Shown: positions 35,337 to 44,798 of the stretch, piece by piece
Layout of the letters: the number at the start of each line of letters is the position of its first letter
Numbering within the stretch: position 1 is the first letter of the stretch
NCBI RefSeq assembly: GCF_001544475.1
Contig: NZ_FCNW02000008.1
Span: 114,029-178,028 of the forward strand
DNA from: Caballeronia humi
Lineage (GTDB): Bacteria > Pseudomonadota > Gammaproteobacteria > Burkholderiales > Burkholderiaceae
Direction: 5' to 3'
DNA length: 64,000 nt
Made by a program: the position numbers and the translations under genes
Notes under the pieces: model-generated
Told to the model about the DNA's origin: nothing
Database searches by the model: none
The model's input: only the letters and a program-made list of their open reading frames with translations

Positions 35337-36188
35337 ATCTCCAGGAATCGCGCACATGAGGCGCAGCCGGGGTCGGTTAAAGCGAAAACAGGGGCGCGCC
35401 TCTGGAACGAGGCAAGCTCGCAAAGGAAGGAAGCGTCAACGGGTATACGCTTGAACCGCAGCAGCAATTACCTCGCCCGTGCCAGCAAAGGGTTTGACGC
35501 AGAAAGGGCAAAAAATGCCCCAATAACGGGAATTAGCGGATTTACGTCACGCGCAACCGTTTGCGCGGAGCAAAATGCGCGAATTTAAAAAATTATATGC
35601 ATTGCACCTTTTTCGGATTCATTGGCGAAATGGGCAAACGCCGTGTGTAAGAGAGGAGCGCACGATAACAAAAAAACACGTCATTGGTGCAACAACGATC
35701 CACGAAGCAACCTGTTTCTGAAAGCTCACGCTAAGTAACAAACGAGTTCCCGATTAATCCATTGATTCGCGATCCCAACTAAATATATTGGCGAAAACTT
35801 TCATAAGCTCATATGATACTGAAAGGCAATCGTGGGCCACGCCTGTGTCCATCTGAATCAATCTGTTACCGAGCTTGAGCGGTTGTCCTTTCCAGCCTAT
35901 CTTTAGCCCTTGCGGTTTTCACCGCATCGTCTATGTGTATCCGTACGCACCGAGACGACACGGCTGAACAACATACCGTGGACCCGTGGGCAGGATGTCT
36001 ATGCCCAAAGCAACATCCATGAGCGTTGCGATCCAGACGTAGACCACGTCCGGCTCTTTTCGTATGAATAAACCGTATTAAGCGATCGAGCCCACCCGGC
36101 AATACGTCGACATTGCGTGCGCGCATAACGTGACACGCTGCGAACAGGCGTTCGCATGACGGCTGGCTTCAGGTGGGCCGGGGATAAG
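35337..36188. other. Long non-coding region upstream of the exopolysaccharide genes
   Basis: 852 bp, partly AT-rich (about 35580-35860). CGCGCAA (35550-35556) and TTGCGCG (35561-35567) form a perfect 7-bp inverted repeat with a 4-nt spacer, a possible operator. Open frames here are short and lack family resemblance. The length fits a heavily regulated promoter region for the polysaccharide operon (inference). Confidence 0.4.
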
Positions 36189-37430
36189 ATGAAGATATTG
36201 ATTGCAAACACGCTGTACTATCCGGACGTTCTTGGCGGAGCGGAGGTCTCCACACAGATACTCGCGGAAGGACTCGTTGCAGCCGGCGCTGAAGTGACCG
36301 TAGTCTGCGCGTCGGGTACGGGCGTCGATCACGTGACCGAACTCAATGGCGTAAAGATCTGGCGCCTTCGTTTCGCCAATCTCTACTGGCCTCACCGCCC
36401 CGGCAAGCGCTCGCGCGTCGCCAAGCTCGTCTGGCACGCCATCGACTCGCACAATCTGCTCATGGCGCGCAAGCTGCGCGCTGTAGTCGCCAAGGAAAAG
36501 CCGGATCTCGTTAGCACGAGCAACCTGTCGTGCCTCTCCGTCGATCTTTGGCGCATCGCCAAGAAGGCCGGCTTGCCGGTCGTTCATACTGCGCGCGATT
36601 ACTACCTGATGTGCCCCTCCGCGACGATGCTCTCGGGCAACCGCTCCTGCGATCGTCAATGCACCCTGTGCGCCTGTTACTCGGGCTACAAGCGCAGCGA
36701 ATCGGACCAGGTGGATGTTGCGATCGGCGTGAGCCGCTTCGTGCTCGACAAGCATCTCGACAACGGCTTCTTCGCGCGCGCAACGTCGACAGGCGTGATC
36801 AGCGACTGTCATTTGCCCGAGATGAGCGAACCGCCGGAGACCCCTTTCCGTCTCGTCAAGAACGCGGTGCGGCTCGGCATGCTCGGTCGCGTGTCGCCAG
36901 AGAAGGGCGTCGAATTGCTGGTCGATGAGCTGATGCGCGATACATCGCTCAACTGGACGCTAACGATCGGCGGCACGGGCGACGACGCCTACCTCGAAAG
37001 CCTCAAGACACGTTACAACGACCCGCGCGTGCAATTCCTCGGGCACGTCGATGCGTCGTCGTTCCTGCACGACATCGACGTTCTGGTCGTGCCGTCACGA
37101 TGGAACGAGCCGTTTGGCCGCGTGATCGTCGAAGCGTATGCGCAAGGCGTCCCGGTCGTCGGCGCCAATACCGGTGGCATCCCGGAAGTGATCGAGCCCA
37201 CCTCGCATCTCGTGTTCGACATCAACGATCCGCAATCGATGATCGGCAGGATCCACGAGGCGATCGCATCCCTGCAAGACCCGCAAGTGCACGATCGACT
37301 GCGCCGTTATGCCGATTCGTTCAGCCCTGACAGGATGGTCGATTCGTATCTGAAGGTCTATCGCGAAGCGCTGAAGCGCAGCGCAGCGTCGACGCACCGC
37401 CCGCCGCAACTGCAATCGACCAGCAAATAA
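36189..37430 (+). CDS. Glycosyltransferase family 4 protein (exopolysaccharide)
   Basis: 413 aa, GT-B fold. The N-terminus LIANTLYYPDVLGGAEVSTQ is a typical GT4 donor-loop start. The C-terminal donor site has GMLGRVSPEKGVELLVDEL and PFGRVIVEAYAQGVPVVGA, containing the E-x7-E element. A Cys-rich insert (residues about 155-175, RSCDRQCTLCACYSGY) is seen in some polysaccharide GT4 enzymes. Likely adds a sugar to a lipid-linked repeat unit at the inner membrane face. GGGGATAAG precedes the ATG at 36189. It begins the operon with the tyrosine kinase 12 bp downstream. Confidence 0.87.
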   Translation: MKILIANTLYYPDVLGGAEVSTQILAEGLVAAGAEVTVVCASGTGVDHVTELNGVKIWRLRFANLYWPHRPGKRSRVAKLVWHAIDSHNLLMARKLRAVVAKEKPDLVSTSNLSCLSVDLWRIAKKAGLPVVHTARDYYLMCPSATMLSGNRSCDRQCTLCACYSGYKRSESDQVDVAIGVSRFVLDKHLDNGFFARATSTGVISDCHLPEMSEPPETPFRLVKNAVRLGMLGRVSPEKGVELLVDELMRDTSLNWTLTIGGTGDDAYLESLKTRYNDPRVQFLGHVDASSFLHDIDVLVVPSRWNEPFGRVIVEAYAQGVPVVGANTGGIPEVIEPTSHLVFDINDPQSMIGRIHEAIASLQDPQVHDRLRRYADSFSPDRMVDSYLKVYREALKRSAASTHRPPQLQSTSK

Positions 37431-37442
37431 GGAACGCGCGTA

Positions 37443-39764
37443 ATGAATACACCCATCCTCGAATACGGTCCTTACTCCACGAGCGGGAATACGGTGGCGT
37501 CCCGCACCGTCAACGTATGGCGCCTGCTGATCGACAACATGTGGGCAGTCATTCTCATCGTGATCGCGGTCACGGCGCTGGCCGCGAGCTACGCCTTTCT
37601 GGCGACACCCACGTTCACTGCCGATGCGGTCGTGCGCGTCGAGTTTCCGAATCCGAACACATTCGGTCTCAACTCGCGTTCGGGACGCAGCGTATCAGAG
37701 GAGGTCATCCCCAAGACCTTGCCGAGCGATGCCGAGATCCAGATGATCCAGAGCCGCACGGTGCTGTTGCCGGTCATCAAAAAGTACAAGCAGGACATCC
37801 TTGCGACGCCGGACCAGTTCCCTGTCCTCGGCCGCATCTCCGAGTTGCTTTCAGATCCCGGCCAGCCGATGCCGGCGTTTCTCGGCATGCGCTCTTTCGC
37901 ATGGGGTGGTGAAGAGCTGAACGTCGATACGCTCGACGTGCCGTCGCGCTTCATCAACAAGGAAATGACCTTGCGCGCGCTGACTAACAACCGTTATGAG
38001 CTGATCGATCCCAACGGCAACAAGGTACTCGAAGGCGCAGTGGGTGCGCCGGTTTCCGGCAATGGCGTGACGATGCTCGTGCGCCATCTCGTTGCGCGTC
38101 CGGGCACGGAGTTCACAGTCGCGCGCTTTAGCGAGTTCGCCGCCGTGCAGCGCTTCTCCGGCAAGCTGAAGGTGGCCGAATCCACCAAGGAATCGGGCGT
38201 CGTGCAGATTTCGTATGAGAACAAGAGCCCTGAGCTCGCGCAAGCCATCACCAACTCGATCGCGCAAACGTACATCGCGTCGCATGTCGATCAGAAGCGT
38301 CAGGATGCGGGCCTCACGCGCGACTTCATCGAGAGCGAGCTGCCGCGTCTCAAGGACGAACTCAAGCGTGCGGACACCGAGCTTAGCGACTACCGCACGC
38401 AAGCGAATTCGATGGCGCCGAGCGCGGAGGCATCGTCGTATTTGAAGGGCACGCTCGACATCGAAACCCAGATCGCGACCCTCAGGATGCAGCGCACGCA
38501 AACGGCCAGCCGCTTTGCACCTGGCACGCGGGAACTGCAGACGATCGATCAGCAACTCGCGACGCTCGAGCAGCAGAGAAAGCAGTACGACTCGCGCTTC
38601 AACCAGTTGCCCGAGTCGGATCGCAAGACGGCCGATCTCACGCGCAATGCCAAGGTCGCTGAAGACATCTACGTCGCGATGCTCGACAAATCGCGCGAGT
38701 TGCAGGTCACGCGCGCTGGCACGATCGGCAACGTGCACCTCGTCGATACCGCGCTCTACCCGACCGAGCCGTCCAAGCCCAAGCGCTTGCTCGTCATCGC
38801 GGGCGGGATCGTCGGCGGCCTGATCATCAGCGGGCTCTATATCTTCCTGAGGCAGCGCAAGTCGGTGAGCATCGTGCACAGCCCGGATGCCGCCGAGCAT
38901 CATCTGCAGCTTCCGGTATTCGGCGCGGTCGCGTTCAGCGACCAGCAACTGCGTCTGGACGAATCGCCGCTTCGTGGCCGCTTGCCCGGCATGCCTTACG
39001 AGCACGCGAGCGATGCCGCGAAGGAGTTGGCTGAAGCCGGTATCGGCGATCCGCATGCGGACCCTGCCACGCTCCTGCTCGCGACGACATCGCAGAACGA
39101 AGAAGCCATCGAAGCGTTGCGCGCCATCCGCACTTCTTTGATGCGCGACATCGACGGTGCGCGCAACAACGTGCTCGCCGTCGCAGGTGCGACGCCGGGT
39201 ATCGGCAAGACCTTTATCGCTTCGAACCTTGCCGTGCTGCACGCCCAAGCGGGCAATCGCGTTCTCCTGATCGACGGCGATCTGCGACGTGGTCAGGTTG
39301 CCTCCCAGTTCGGTCTTGCGCACACGGCCGGCCTCGCCGAAGTGCTCACGCATCGCCGCGAACTCGAAGAGGTGGTGCAAGCGTCGGGCATACCGGGTCT
39401 TAGCGTGATCTCGAACGGCGTGCCGCCGGCCAACCCGTCGAAGCTGCTTTCGACGACGCGCCTGCGTTCCCTGCTCGAACAACTGATGCCGCAATACGAC
39501 CTTGTCATCATCGATACACCTGCCGTGCTCGCGGTCAGCGATGCGGTGATGGTTGGCGCGGCTGCGGGTTCGACGCTCGTCGTGGTGCGTCCGAGCGCGC
39601 AAAGTGAAGCCGAACTCGGTGAGGCGATCAAGCGGCTGGATCTCGCGGGGGCGAGAGTGGCCGGTGCGATTTTCAATGCAATGCCCAAGCGTCGCAGTGA
39701 CAAGCGCATCCGCGCGTATTCAAGTACTTATGGCGCGCCCTCATACGGCCCTTCCCAACCCTGA
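37443..39764 (+). CDS. Polysaccharide co-polymerase / tyrosine autokinase (Wzc/BceF type)
   Basis: 773 aa. A Wzz domain (membrane helix about 30-55, long coiled-coil periplasmic part, second helix about 447-470) is fused to a cytoplasmic BY-kinase. Kinase motifs: Walker A AGATPGIGKTF near 583, A' LLIDGDLRRG near 608, B LVIIDTPAV near 688. The C-terminal tyrosine cluster is short, with Tyr759, Tyr763 and Tyr768. Such proteins control chain length and export of exopolysaccharide through cycles of phosphorylation. The partner phosphatase and outer-membrane Wza are not in this window. Confidence 0.92.
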   Translation: MNTPILEYGPYSTSGNTVASRTVNVWRLLIDNMWAVILIVIAVTALAASYAFLATPTFTADAVVRVEFPNPNTFGLNSRSGRSVSEEVIPKTLPSDAEIQMIQSRTVLLPVIKKYKQDILATPDQFPVLGRISELLSDPGQPMPAFLGMRSFAWGGEELNVDTLDVPSRFINKEMTLRALTNNRYELIDPNGNKVLEGAVGAPVSGNGVTMLVRHLVARPGTEFTVARFSEFAAVQRFSGKLKVAESTKESGVVQISYENKSPELAQAITNSIAQTYIASHVDQKRQDAGLTRDFIESELPRLKDELKRADTELSDYRTQANSMAPSAEASSYLKGTLDIETQIATLRMQRTQTASRFAPGTRELQTIDQQLATLEQQRKQYDSRFNQLPESDRKTADLTRNAKVAEDIYVAMLDKSRELQVTRAGTIGNVHLVDTALYPTEPSKPKRLLVIAGGIVGGLIISGLYIFLRQRKSVSIVHSPDAAEHHLQLPVFGAVAFSDQQLRLDESPLRGRLPGMPYEHASDAAKELAEAGIGDPHADPATLLLATTSQNEEAIEALRAIRTSLMRDIDGARNNVLAVAGATPGIGKTFIASNLAVLHAQAGNRVLLIDGDLRRGQVASQFGLAHTAGLAEVLTHRRELEEVVQASGIPGLSVISNGVPPANPSKLLSTTRLRSLLEQLMPQYDLVIIDTPAVLAVSDAVMVGAAAGSTLVVVRPSAQSEAELGEAIKRLDLAGARVAGAIFNAMPKRRSDKRIRAYSSTYGAPSYGPSQP

Positions 39765-39813
39765 CCGCGTGAGCCAAGGAAGCGGTCGAATACAACAAAT
39801 AGCAGAGGACGAC

Positions 39814-40728
39814 ATGTCGCTTTCGAAGACAATCGCAGGCTCCGTCAAAGAGCTACTTCCCGACTCGGTCTTTTTGAGTCTGTCGCACCGCATGAGCGTT
39901 GGCCGGTTTCCCGATCTCGTGAATCCGGTCACGTTCAACGAGAAGATCGTCTATCGCTGCCTTCACCCTGACCCACGTTTCGCGAACCTGACAGACAAGC
40001 TCCTCGTGCGCGACTTCGTCATCCGCACGATCGGCGAGGAACATCTGATTCCTTTACTCGCGAGCCCCGATCACTTCACGAAGGACGTATTCGACGTGCT
40101 ACCCACCTCGTTCGTGATGAAGGCCAATCACGGAAGCGGCTACGTCAAGGTGGTTCATGACAAAGCGGAGACGTCCTTCGAAGAGTTGCACGCGCTAAGC
40201 GAGCGCTGGCTGGCGGCGAACTTCTACCGTGTTGCGCGCGAGCGGCACTACGAGCACATCAAGCCGCGGATCTTTTTCGAGGCGATGCTGACCGATCAAA
40301 GCGGCAACATCCCCGCCGACTTCAAGATCCATTGCTTCAACCAGGTTGCGGGTAAGCAGAAGGCTTTCATCCTGCATATCTCCGACCGCTTCACGCCTCA
40401 TCCGCGCGGCGACTTCTACGATGAAGACTGGAACCAGCTCGACATCCGTATCGGGCACTATCCGAACAGCGCGGTGCCTTCGCCGCGTCCGGATAACCTC
40501 GACGAGATTCTCCGCAACGCAAAGCAACTGTCGGCGAACTTCGACTATGTGCGCGTAGACCTTTACGCGCCGGACGACAGGATATTCTTCGGCGAGTTGA
40601 CCTTTACGCCGGGCGCGGGTGTTTATCGACTGACGCCGGATCAGATCGACTACGACTGGGGACGCATGCTCCAGGCGCACTCTCCGTCCACGGGAGTGGC
40701 TGCTTCGCCTGTCAACGTGCCTCGTTGA
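39814..40728 (+). CDS. TupA-like ATP-grasp protein (exopolysaccharide locus)
   Basis: 304 aa. NPVTFNEKIVYRCLHPDPR near the N-terminus, FVMKANHGSGYVKVVHD in the middle and FGELTFTPGAGVY near the C-terminus are marks of the ATPgrasp_TupA family. Members sit in polysaccharide loci and are thought to ligate amino acids or other acids to sugars, on analogy with the teichuronopeptide enzyme TupA. This raises the possibility of an amino-acylated exopolysaccharide (inference). It ends with a strong terminator, closing the three-gene block. Confidence 0.82.
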   Translation: MSLSKTIAGSVKELLPDSVFLSLSHRMSVGRFPDLVNPVTFNEKIVYRCLHPDPRFANLTDKLLVRDFVIRTIGEEHLIPLLASPDHFTKDVFDVLPTSFVMKANHGSGYVKVVHDKAETSFEELHALSERWLAANFYRVARERHYEHIKPRIFFEAMLTDQSGNIPADFKIHCFNQVAGKQKAFILHISDRFTPHPRGDFYDEDWNQLDIRIGHYPNSAVPSPRPDNLDEILRNAKQLSANFDYVRVDLYAPDDRIFFGELTFTPGAGVYRLTPDQIDYDWGRMLQAHSPSTGVAASPVNVPR

Positions 40729-40743
40729 GGCTTTTGCAAAAAG

Positions 40744-40778
40744 AGGCGCCTCGTTTAATCGAGGCGCCTTTTTTTTTT
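40744..40778 (+). terminator. Rho-independent terminator of the exopolysaccharide block
   Basis: AGGCGCCTCG (40744-40753) pairs perfectly with 40760-40769 over a 6-nt loop and is followed by a run of T to 40778. Confidence 0.92.
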
Positions 40779-41207
40779 GCACCGCTTGAGCGTGCATATC
40801 GAAGCTTTTCATGCTGGTCCTGCTCAACGTAAGCACCCGGACCCCGCATTCTGAACACGCCTCACTAAACGCTTTGTGTTCGAAGGCTCATACCGCGAGT
40901 GAAGCTCAAGATGCTTCAAACGTTGCCTAAATACCGACCGCCCCAATTTCGTGCGCCATCGCACGGACGTATGACCATTGGAATTCGTTAAATACGGTCA
41001 CACAAACGACACCGCTTCAACGCCTGAACGAGCGCAAGGTGACGGATGTAAGACGCTTGTAATGAGCAACTCGATACGAGCCGCTCGAGCGTCAGCGCGG
41101 GATTCGAATGGCAACAGGCAAGCACCGAACGCAAGCCGAATCCATGCGAAGCTCTGATCGAAAATAGCCGAATGAATGAATCGGTGGCCACCCCGGGGAT
41201 GACAACA
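40779..41207. other. Non-coding region upstream of the carrier-protein operon
   Basis: 429 bp without a gene. It holds a possible sigma-54 promoter (41109-41124, listed separately) and a 10-bp palindrome CGCTCGAGCG (41082-41091). Confidence 0.4.
41109..41124 (+). promoter_or_regulatory. Weak sigma-54-type (-24/-12) promoter candidate
   Basis: TGGCAACAGGCAAGCA has the required GG and GC separated by ten bases and a good -24 half (TGGCA). The -12 half (AAGCA against TTGCA) is poor. It lies 84 bp before the carrier-protein start, and a sigma-54 activator gene is at the far end of the operon, which is the reason for listing it. Confidence 0.3.
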
Positions 41208-41459
41208 ATGAAAACACAACTGCGCCGTATCCTTTCTGAATCCGCCCGTCTCGACGTCTCCGTGGATTCGCTTGGTGACAGCGACGATCTGTATGCAGCA
41301 GGACTCTCATCGCTTGCCACCGTGCATGTGATGCTCGCCATCGAAGACGAGTTCGCCATCGAAATTCCCGATCGCATGCTCACGCGCCGCCTGTTTTCCA
41401 GCATCGACACGCTTGCAGCATCGATCGTCGAACTGCGCCGCCTGCAGGCCGCAGCATGA
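41208..41459 (+). CDS. Acyl carrier protein (phosphopantetheine carrier)
   Basis: 83 aa, a four-helix carrier-protein sequence. The phosphopantetheine attachment site is Ser35 in YAAGLSSLATV (the GxxS-L pattern). In a locus with an amino acid:[carrier protein] ligase, it should carry an aminoacyl thioester instead of a fatty acyl group. GGGGA lies nine bases before the ATG at 41208; an ATG at 41199 is possible. Its stop overlaps the next start (ATGA). Confidence 0.88.
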   Translation: MKTQLRRILSESARLDVSVDSLGDSDDLYAAGLSSLATVHVMLAIEDEFAIEIPDRMLTRRLFSSIDTLAASIVELRRLQAAA

Positions 41460-42715
41460 ATGCCCGCACGGAGGTTTTCAACCCCGCGGACGCAACCGTG
41501 CCGCCGCCAGCGCGTGACGAAATCGCGCTGCTCGCCGCCGCCCGTCGCGTAGCCGCGATTTCGGCTGCGCATGCGAGCGCGGTGGATCGCGAAGCACGCT
41601 TCCCGCACGAAGCGTTCGACGCGATGCGCAACGAACGCCTGCTCTCCGCAATGATCCCGCGCGCGTTCGGCGGCGATGGTCTCGAACTCGATGCTGTGGC
41701 GCGTCTTTGCGAAGCGCTGGCGCAAGGCTGCGCTTCGGCCGCGATGATCTATGCGATGCACCAGAGCCAGGTCGCGTGCATCGTCGATCATGCGGCCGAC
41801 GTGGCATGGCAGCACGATCTGCTCGCACGCATCGCCGGTGAGCAATTGCTGCTCGCTTCGGCAACGTCCGAAGAGACGATCGGCGGCAACATGCGCACGA
41901 GCGCTTGCGCAGTCGATCTCGTCGACGGCGCCTTCAGCATCGAGAAGCTTGCGCCGACCATCTCGTATGGCGCGCACGCGGACTGCATCCTCGTCACGGC
42001 ACGCCGCCATCCGGATGCCCCGCCGTCGGATCAGGTGCTGATCGTCGCACCGCGCGATACGTTCACACTCGAGCGACGCGGCACGTGGGACACGCTCGGC
42101 ATGCGCGGAACGTGCAGCGAAGGCCATCGCCTCACTGCGCAGGGCATCGCAGAGCAAATCCTGCCGGCGCCGTTCGCGAAGATCGCGGATGAAAGCATGC
42201 TGCCGGTATCGCACACGCTGTGGGCTTCGGTATGGATCGGCATCGCCGGGGATGCCGTGAATCGCGCGCATCAGTTCTTCCGCAATCAGGCGCGCGGCAA
42301 GCCCGGCGCGTTGCCGCCCTCGGCATCGCGTCTCGTGCAAGCCGTCACGATGCACCGCATGATGCAGGCTCGCCTGAAGGCTTCGCTTCAAGCGGTTGCC
42401 GAAGCGAACGCGGAACGCGTCGCACGGCAGGCGATCGGAAGCGACCAGGTCGACATGCCGCTCGGCGCGTCGATCGGGCTGGCTGCCGACCTGAACATGC
42501 TCAAGATCGCGATCTCGCAATCGGCGTTTCAGATCGTGCAGGAAGCGCTGATGATTTGCGGCATGGCAGGCTACAAAAACGACAGCGACTACAGCGTGGG
42601 GCGCCATCTTCGCGACCTCATGTCGGCGCCGCTGATGATCAGCAACGACCGCATCGAACTGAACACGGCCAATCTGCTGCTCGCGCAGCGCACTGCAGTA
42701 ACGGGGACAAACTAA
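41456..42715 (+). CDS. Acyl-CoA-dehydrogenase-family flavoprotein
   Basis: 419 aa with the ACAD fold: N-terminal helical domain (FPHEAFDAMRNERLLSAMIP), central beta domain (SYGAHADCILVTARR) and C-terminal helical domain (QIVQEALMICGMAGYKNDSD). Where many acyl-CoA dehydrogenases have a Tyr-Glu-Gly-Thr with the catalytic base, this reads MISNDRIELN, so the substrate or chemistry may differ. Given its coupling to a carrier protein and an aminoacyl ligase, oxidation of a carrier-bound aminoacyl thioester is an attractive guess, as prolyl-carrier dehydrogenases do. It is 2 bp from the ligase gene. Confidence 0.85.
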   Translation: MNARTEVFNPADATVPPPARDEIALLAAARRVAAISAAHASAVDREARFPHEAFDAMRNERLLSAMIPRAFGGDGLELDAVARLCEALAQGCASAAMIYAMHQSQVACIVDHAADVAWQHDLLARIAGEQLLLASATSEETIGGNMRTSACAVDLVDGAFSIEKLAPTISYGAHADCILVTARRHPDAPPSDQVLIVAPRDTFTLERRGTWDTLGMRGTCSEGHRLTAQGIAEQILPAPFAKIADESMLPVSHTLWASVWIGIAGDAVNRAHQFFRNQARGKPGALPPSASRLVQAVTMHRMMQARLKASLQAVAEANAERVARQAIGSDQVDMPLGASIGLAADLNMLKIAISQSAFQIVQEALMICGMAGYKNDSDYSVGRHLRDLMSAPLMISNDRIELNTANLLLAQRTAVTGTN

Positions 42716-42717
42716 AA

Positions 42718-43761
42718 ATGAACATGCCTACCGAACCGGCCGTGCTGATGCAGGCCGCAGGACAAACGACGTCTGTTGCATCCGATCCGACGCTGCGCGA
42801 TCGCCTGATCGAAGCCGGCATCCTGATCGATACCGGAGAGAACGGTCTCTATGGCCGTAGTGAAGTGTTCGAAGATGTGGTCGATCGCCTGAACAAGGTC
42901 ATCACGCTGCTCGGCGCGGATCAGCGCGCGGAAGTGCTGCGCTTTCCGCCCGCGATGCGCCGTCACGACTTCGAGGATAGCGAGTATCTGAAGAGCTTCC
43001 CCGATCTCGCCGGCACGATCCACGCATTCCAAGGCAACGACCGCGGCCATCATCGCCTGCTCGAAGCGCTCGACAAGACGCTCGCCGTGGGTGACCAGGA
43101 ACGCTCCGACGAATGGATGGATCAGCAAAAGCCGACGCGTCTCGTGCTCACGCCGGCCGCCTGCTATCCGGTGTATCCGCTGATCGCGCGGCGCGGCAAG
43201 CTCACGGAAGAAGGCGCGATTGTCGATGTGTTCGCTTACTGCTTCCGCCACGAGCCCTCCATCGATCCGGGCCGCATGCAGATGTTCCGCATGCGCGAAT
43301 ACATTCGCGTCGGCAGCCCCGCTCAGGTCATGGCGTTCCGCCAGAAGTGGATCGAGCGCGGCTCGGCACTCGTGCGCCTCTTGCAACTGCCGTTCGAAAT
43401 CGACCTCGCCAACGATCCGTTCTTCGGACGTGGTGGCAAGATTGTCGCCGACAGCCAGCGCGAACAGCAACTCAAGTTCGAACTGCTCGTGCCGGTTGCG
43501 ACGCCGAACAAGCTGACCGCGTGCCTGTCGTTCAACTATCACATGGAACACTTCGGCGAAATCTGGAACATCCAGCAAGCCGACGACAGCCTTGCGCATA
43601 CGGCGTGTGTCGGCTTCGGCATGGAGCGCACCACGCTCGCGCTCTTCCGCCATCACGGCCTCGACGTGACGAAATGGCCCGAAGCCGTACGCACGTTCCT
43701 GTGGGGCGATGCCGCGCCGATGATCGCCGACGCACTGGCACGCACGGGCACGAACGCATGA
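42718..43761 (+). CDS. Amino acid--[acyl-carrier-protein] ligase (SerRS-like, truncated)
   Basis: 347 aa, resembling the catalytic core of an atypical seryl-tRNA synthetase without the tRNA-binding arm. Candidate zinc ligands are Cys149 (TPAACYPVYP), Glu194 (FRMREYIRVGS) and Cys297 (AHTACVGFGMERTT). Their spacing, 45 and 103 residues, equals that I recall for the characterised Bradyrhizobium enzyme (Cys131, Glu176, Cys279). Those enzymes activate glycine or alanine with ATP and load it on the phosphopantetheine of a small carrier protein, not on tRNA. The carrier encoded at 41208 is the expected acceptor. Start at 42718 gives the correct short N-terminus; the next gene overlaps it by ATGA. 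Confidence 0.92.
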   Translation: MNMPTEPAVLMQAAGQTTSVASDPTLRDRLIEAGILIDTGENGLYGRSEVFEDVVDRLNKVITLLGADQRAEVLRFPPAMRRHDFEDSEYLKSFPDLAGTIHAFQGNDRGHHRLLEALDKTLAVGDQERSDEWMDQQKPTRLVLTPAACYPVYPLIARRGKLTEEGAIVDVFAYCFRHEPSIDPGRMQMFRMREYIRVGSPAQVMAFRQKWIERGSALVRLLQLPFEIDLANDPFFGRGGKIVADSQREQQLKFELLVPVATPNKLTACLSFNYHMEHFGEIWNIQQADDSLAHTACVGFGMERTTLALFRHHGLDVTKWPEAVRTFLWGDAAPMIADALARTGTNA

Positions 43762-44798
43762 GTTCGCTCCCGTCCGCTGAGGCCGCAAATGCGGATGGCG
43801 CCGTGGCGGCGGCGCCGCAGCAAACCGCTTTCGCGAGGCAAATGCTTCGCGAAGCGGATCGTCACCCGCTCCATCAGGGCGATCGCGTGTGGCTTGAAAC
43901 CAATTGCTACGTCGATCTGTGGATTGAGTTGTTGCACGACTTCGGCTTCGATCCGCGCGCGGCGCTCGGCTTTACCGTGCTGCAAGCGTTCGAAGGCGAC
44001 CAGTTCACGTTTCCGAAGTTTTCGCTGGACGACATCGCGCGGCTCTATGGCCTGCAGGCTCAGGAGCTCGCGATCTATGACACGCTGGAGCGGCACGTGC
44101 TCGAACAGACGCGTCGCGGCCACTTGGTGATCGTCGAGGTCGATGCGTTCTATCTGCCCGACACGCGTGCGACTAATTACCATCAGTCGCATTCGAAGAC
44201 CACCATCGGCATCAAGCGCGTCGATACCAGCGCGCGGCAGCTCGAGTACTTCCACAACGCGGGCTATTACACGCTCGGCGGCGACGATTACGACGGCGTG
44301 TTTAGTCTTGCACCGGAACTGGCGGGCAATCCCAACCTGCTCTTTCCGTACGTGGAGTTCGCCAAGCGCAATCGGCCTGCGTTGTCGGGTACGGAGCTCG
44401 TGCAGGTATCGGTAAGCACGCTTGCGACGCATCTCTCGCGGCGTCCGACGAGCAATCCGATCACCGAATGGCGCGCGGCTTTCGCAGAGCACGTCCATGC
44501 GGTCCTAAATCGCGACATCGATTACTTTCATCAGTATTCGTTCAACGTGATGCGTCAGTTGGGTGCGAACTTCGAAATGCTCTCGAAGTATGTGCTGTGG
44601 CTGCGCGACCACGGCTATGACGTGCCCGAGGGTGTTGCCAAGGACGCGCAGCACATCGCGCGGGAATCCATGGTGATGCAGTTCAGGCTGGCACGAGCCC
44701 GCGTGCGAGGACGTCCCGACTTCTGCGACGATTGCCTCGACGGACTCGAAGTGTCGTATGAACGCGTGATGACGCCGCTTGCTGCGTTCTTCTCGTGA
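43758..44798 (+). CDS. DUF1839-family protein
   Basis: 346 aa, no signal peptide or membrane helix. A papain-like or transglutaminase-like flavour is suggested by WLETNCYVDLWIELLHDFGF followed by HLVIVEVDAFYLPDT with Cys, His and Asp in order, but I cannot assign a reaction. DUF1839 proteins recur beside amino acid:[carrier protein] ligases, so this is a likely next step after loading, perhaps moving the aminoacyl group to an acceptor (inference). ATGA overlap upstream and GTGA overlap downstream. Confidence 0.8.
   Translation: MSSLPSAEAANADGAVAAAPQQTAFARQMLREADRHPLHQGDRVWLETNCYVDLWIELLHDFGFDPRAALGFTVLQAFEGDQFTFPKFSLDDIARLYGLQAQELAIYDTLERHVLEQTRRGHLVIVEVDAFYLPDTRATNYHQSHSKTTIGIKRVDTSARQLEYFHNAGYYTLGGDDYDGVFSLAPELAGNPNLLFPYVEFAKRNRPALSGTELVQVSVSTLATHLSRRPTSNPITEWRAAFAEHVHAVLNRDIDYFHQYSFNVMRQLGANFEMLSKYVLWLRDHGYDVPEGVAKDAQHIARESMVMQFRLARARVRGRPDFCDDCLDGLEVSYERVMTPLAAFFS

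Noticed and set aside
35316..35588. A 90-codon plus-strand frame in the long non-coding region
   Set aside because: It starts inside the Crp/Fnr gene on the opposite strand and has no domain or ribosome-binding site.
37851..39602. A 583-codon minus-strand open frame
   Set aside because: It is antisense to the tyrosine autokinase, whose Walker motifs are unambiguous.
40988..42607. A 539-codon minus-strand open frame
   Set aside because: It is antisense to the carrier-protein and flavoprotein genes; composition is that of a shadow frame.
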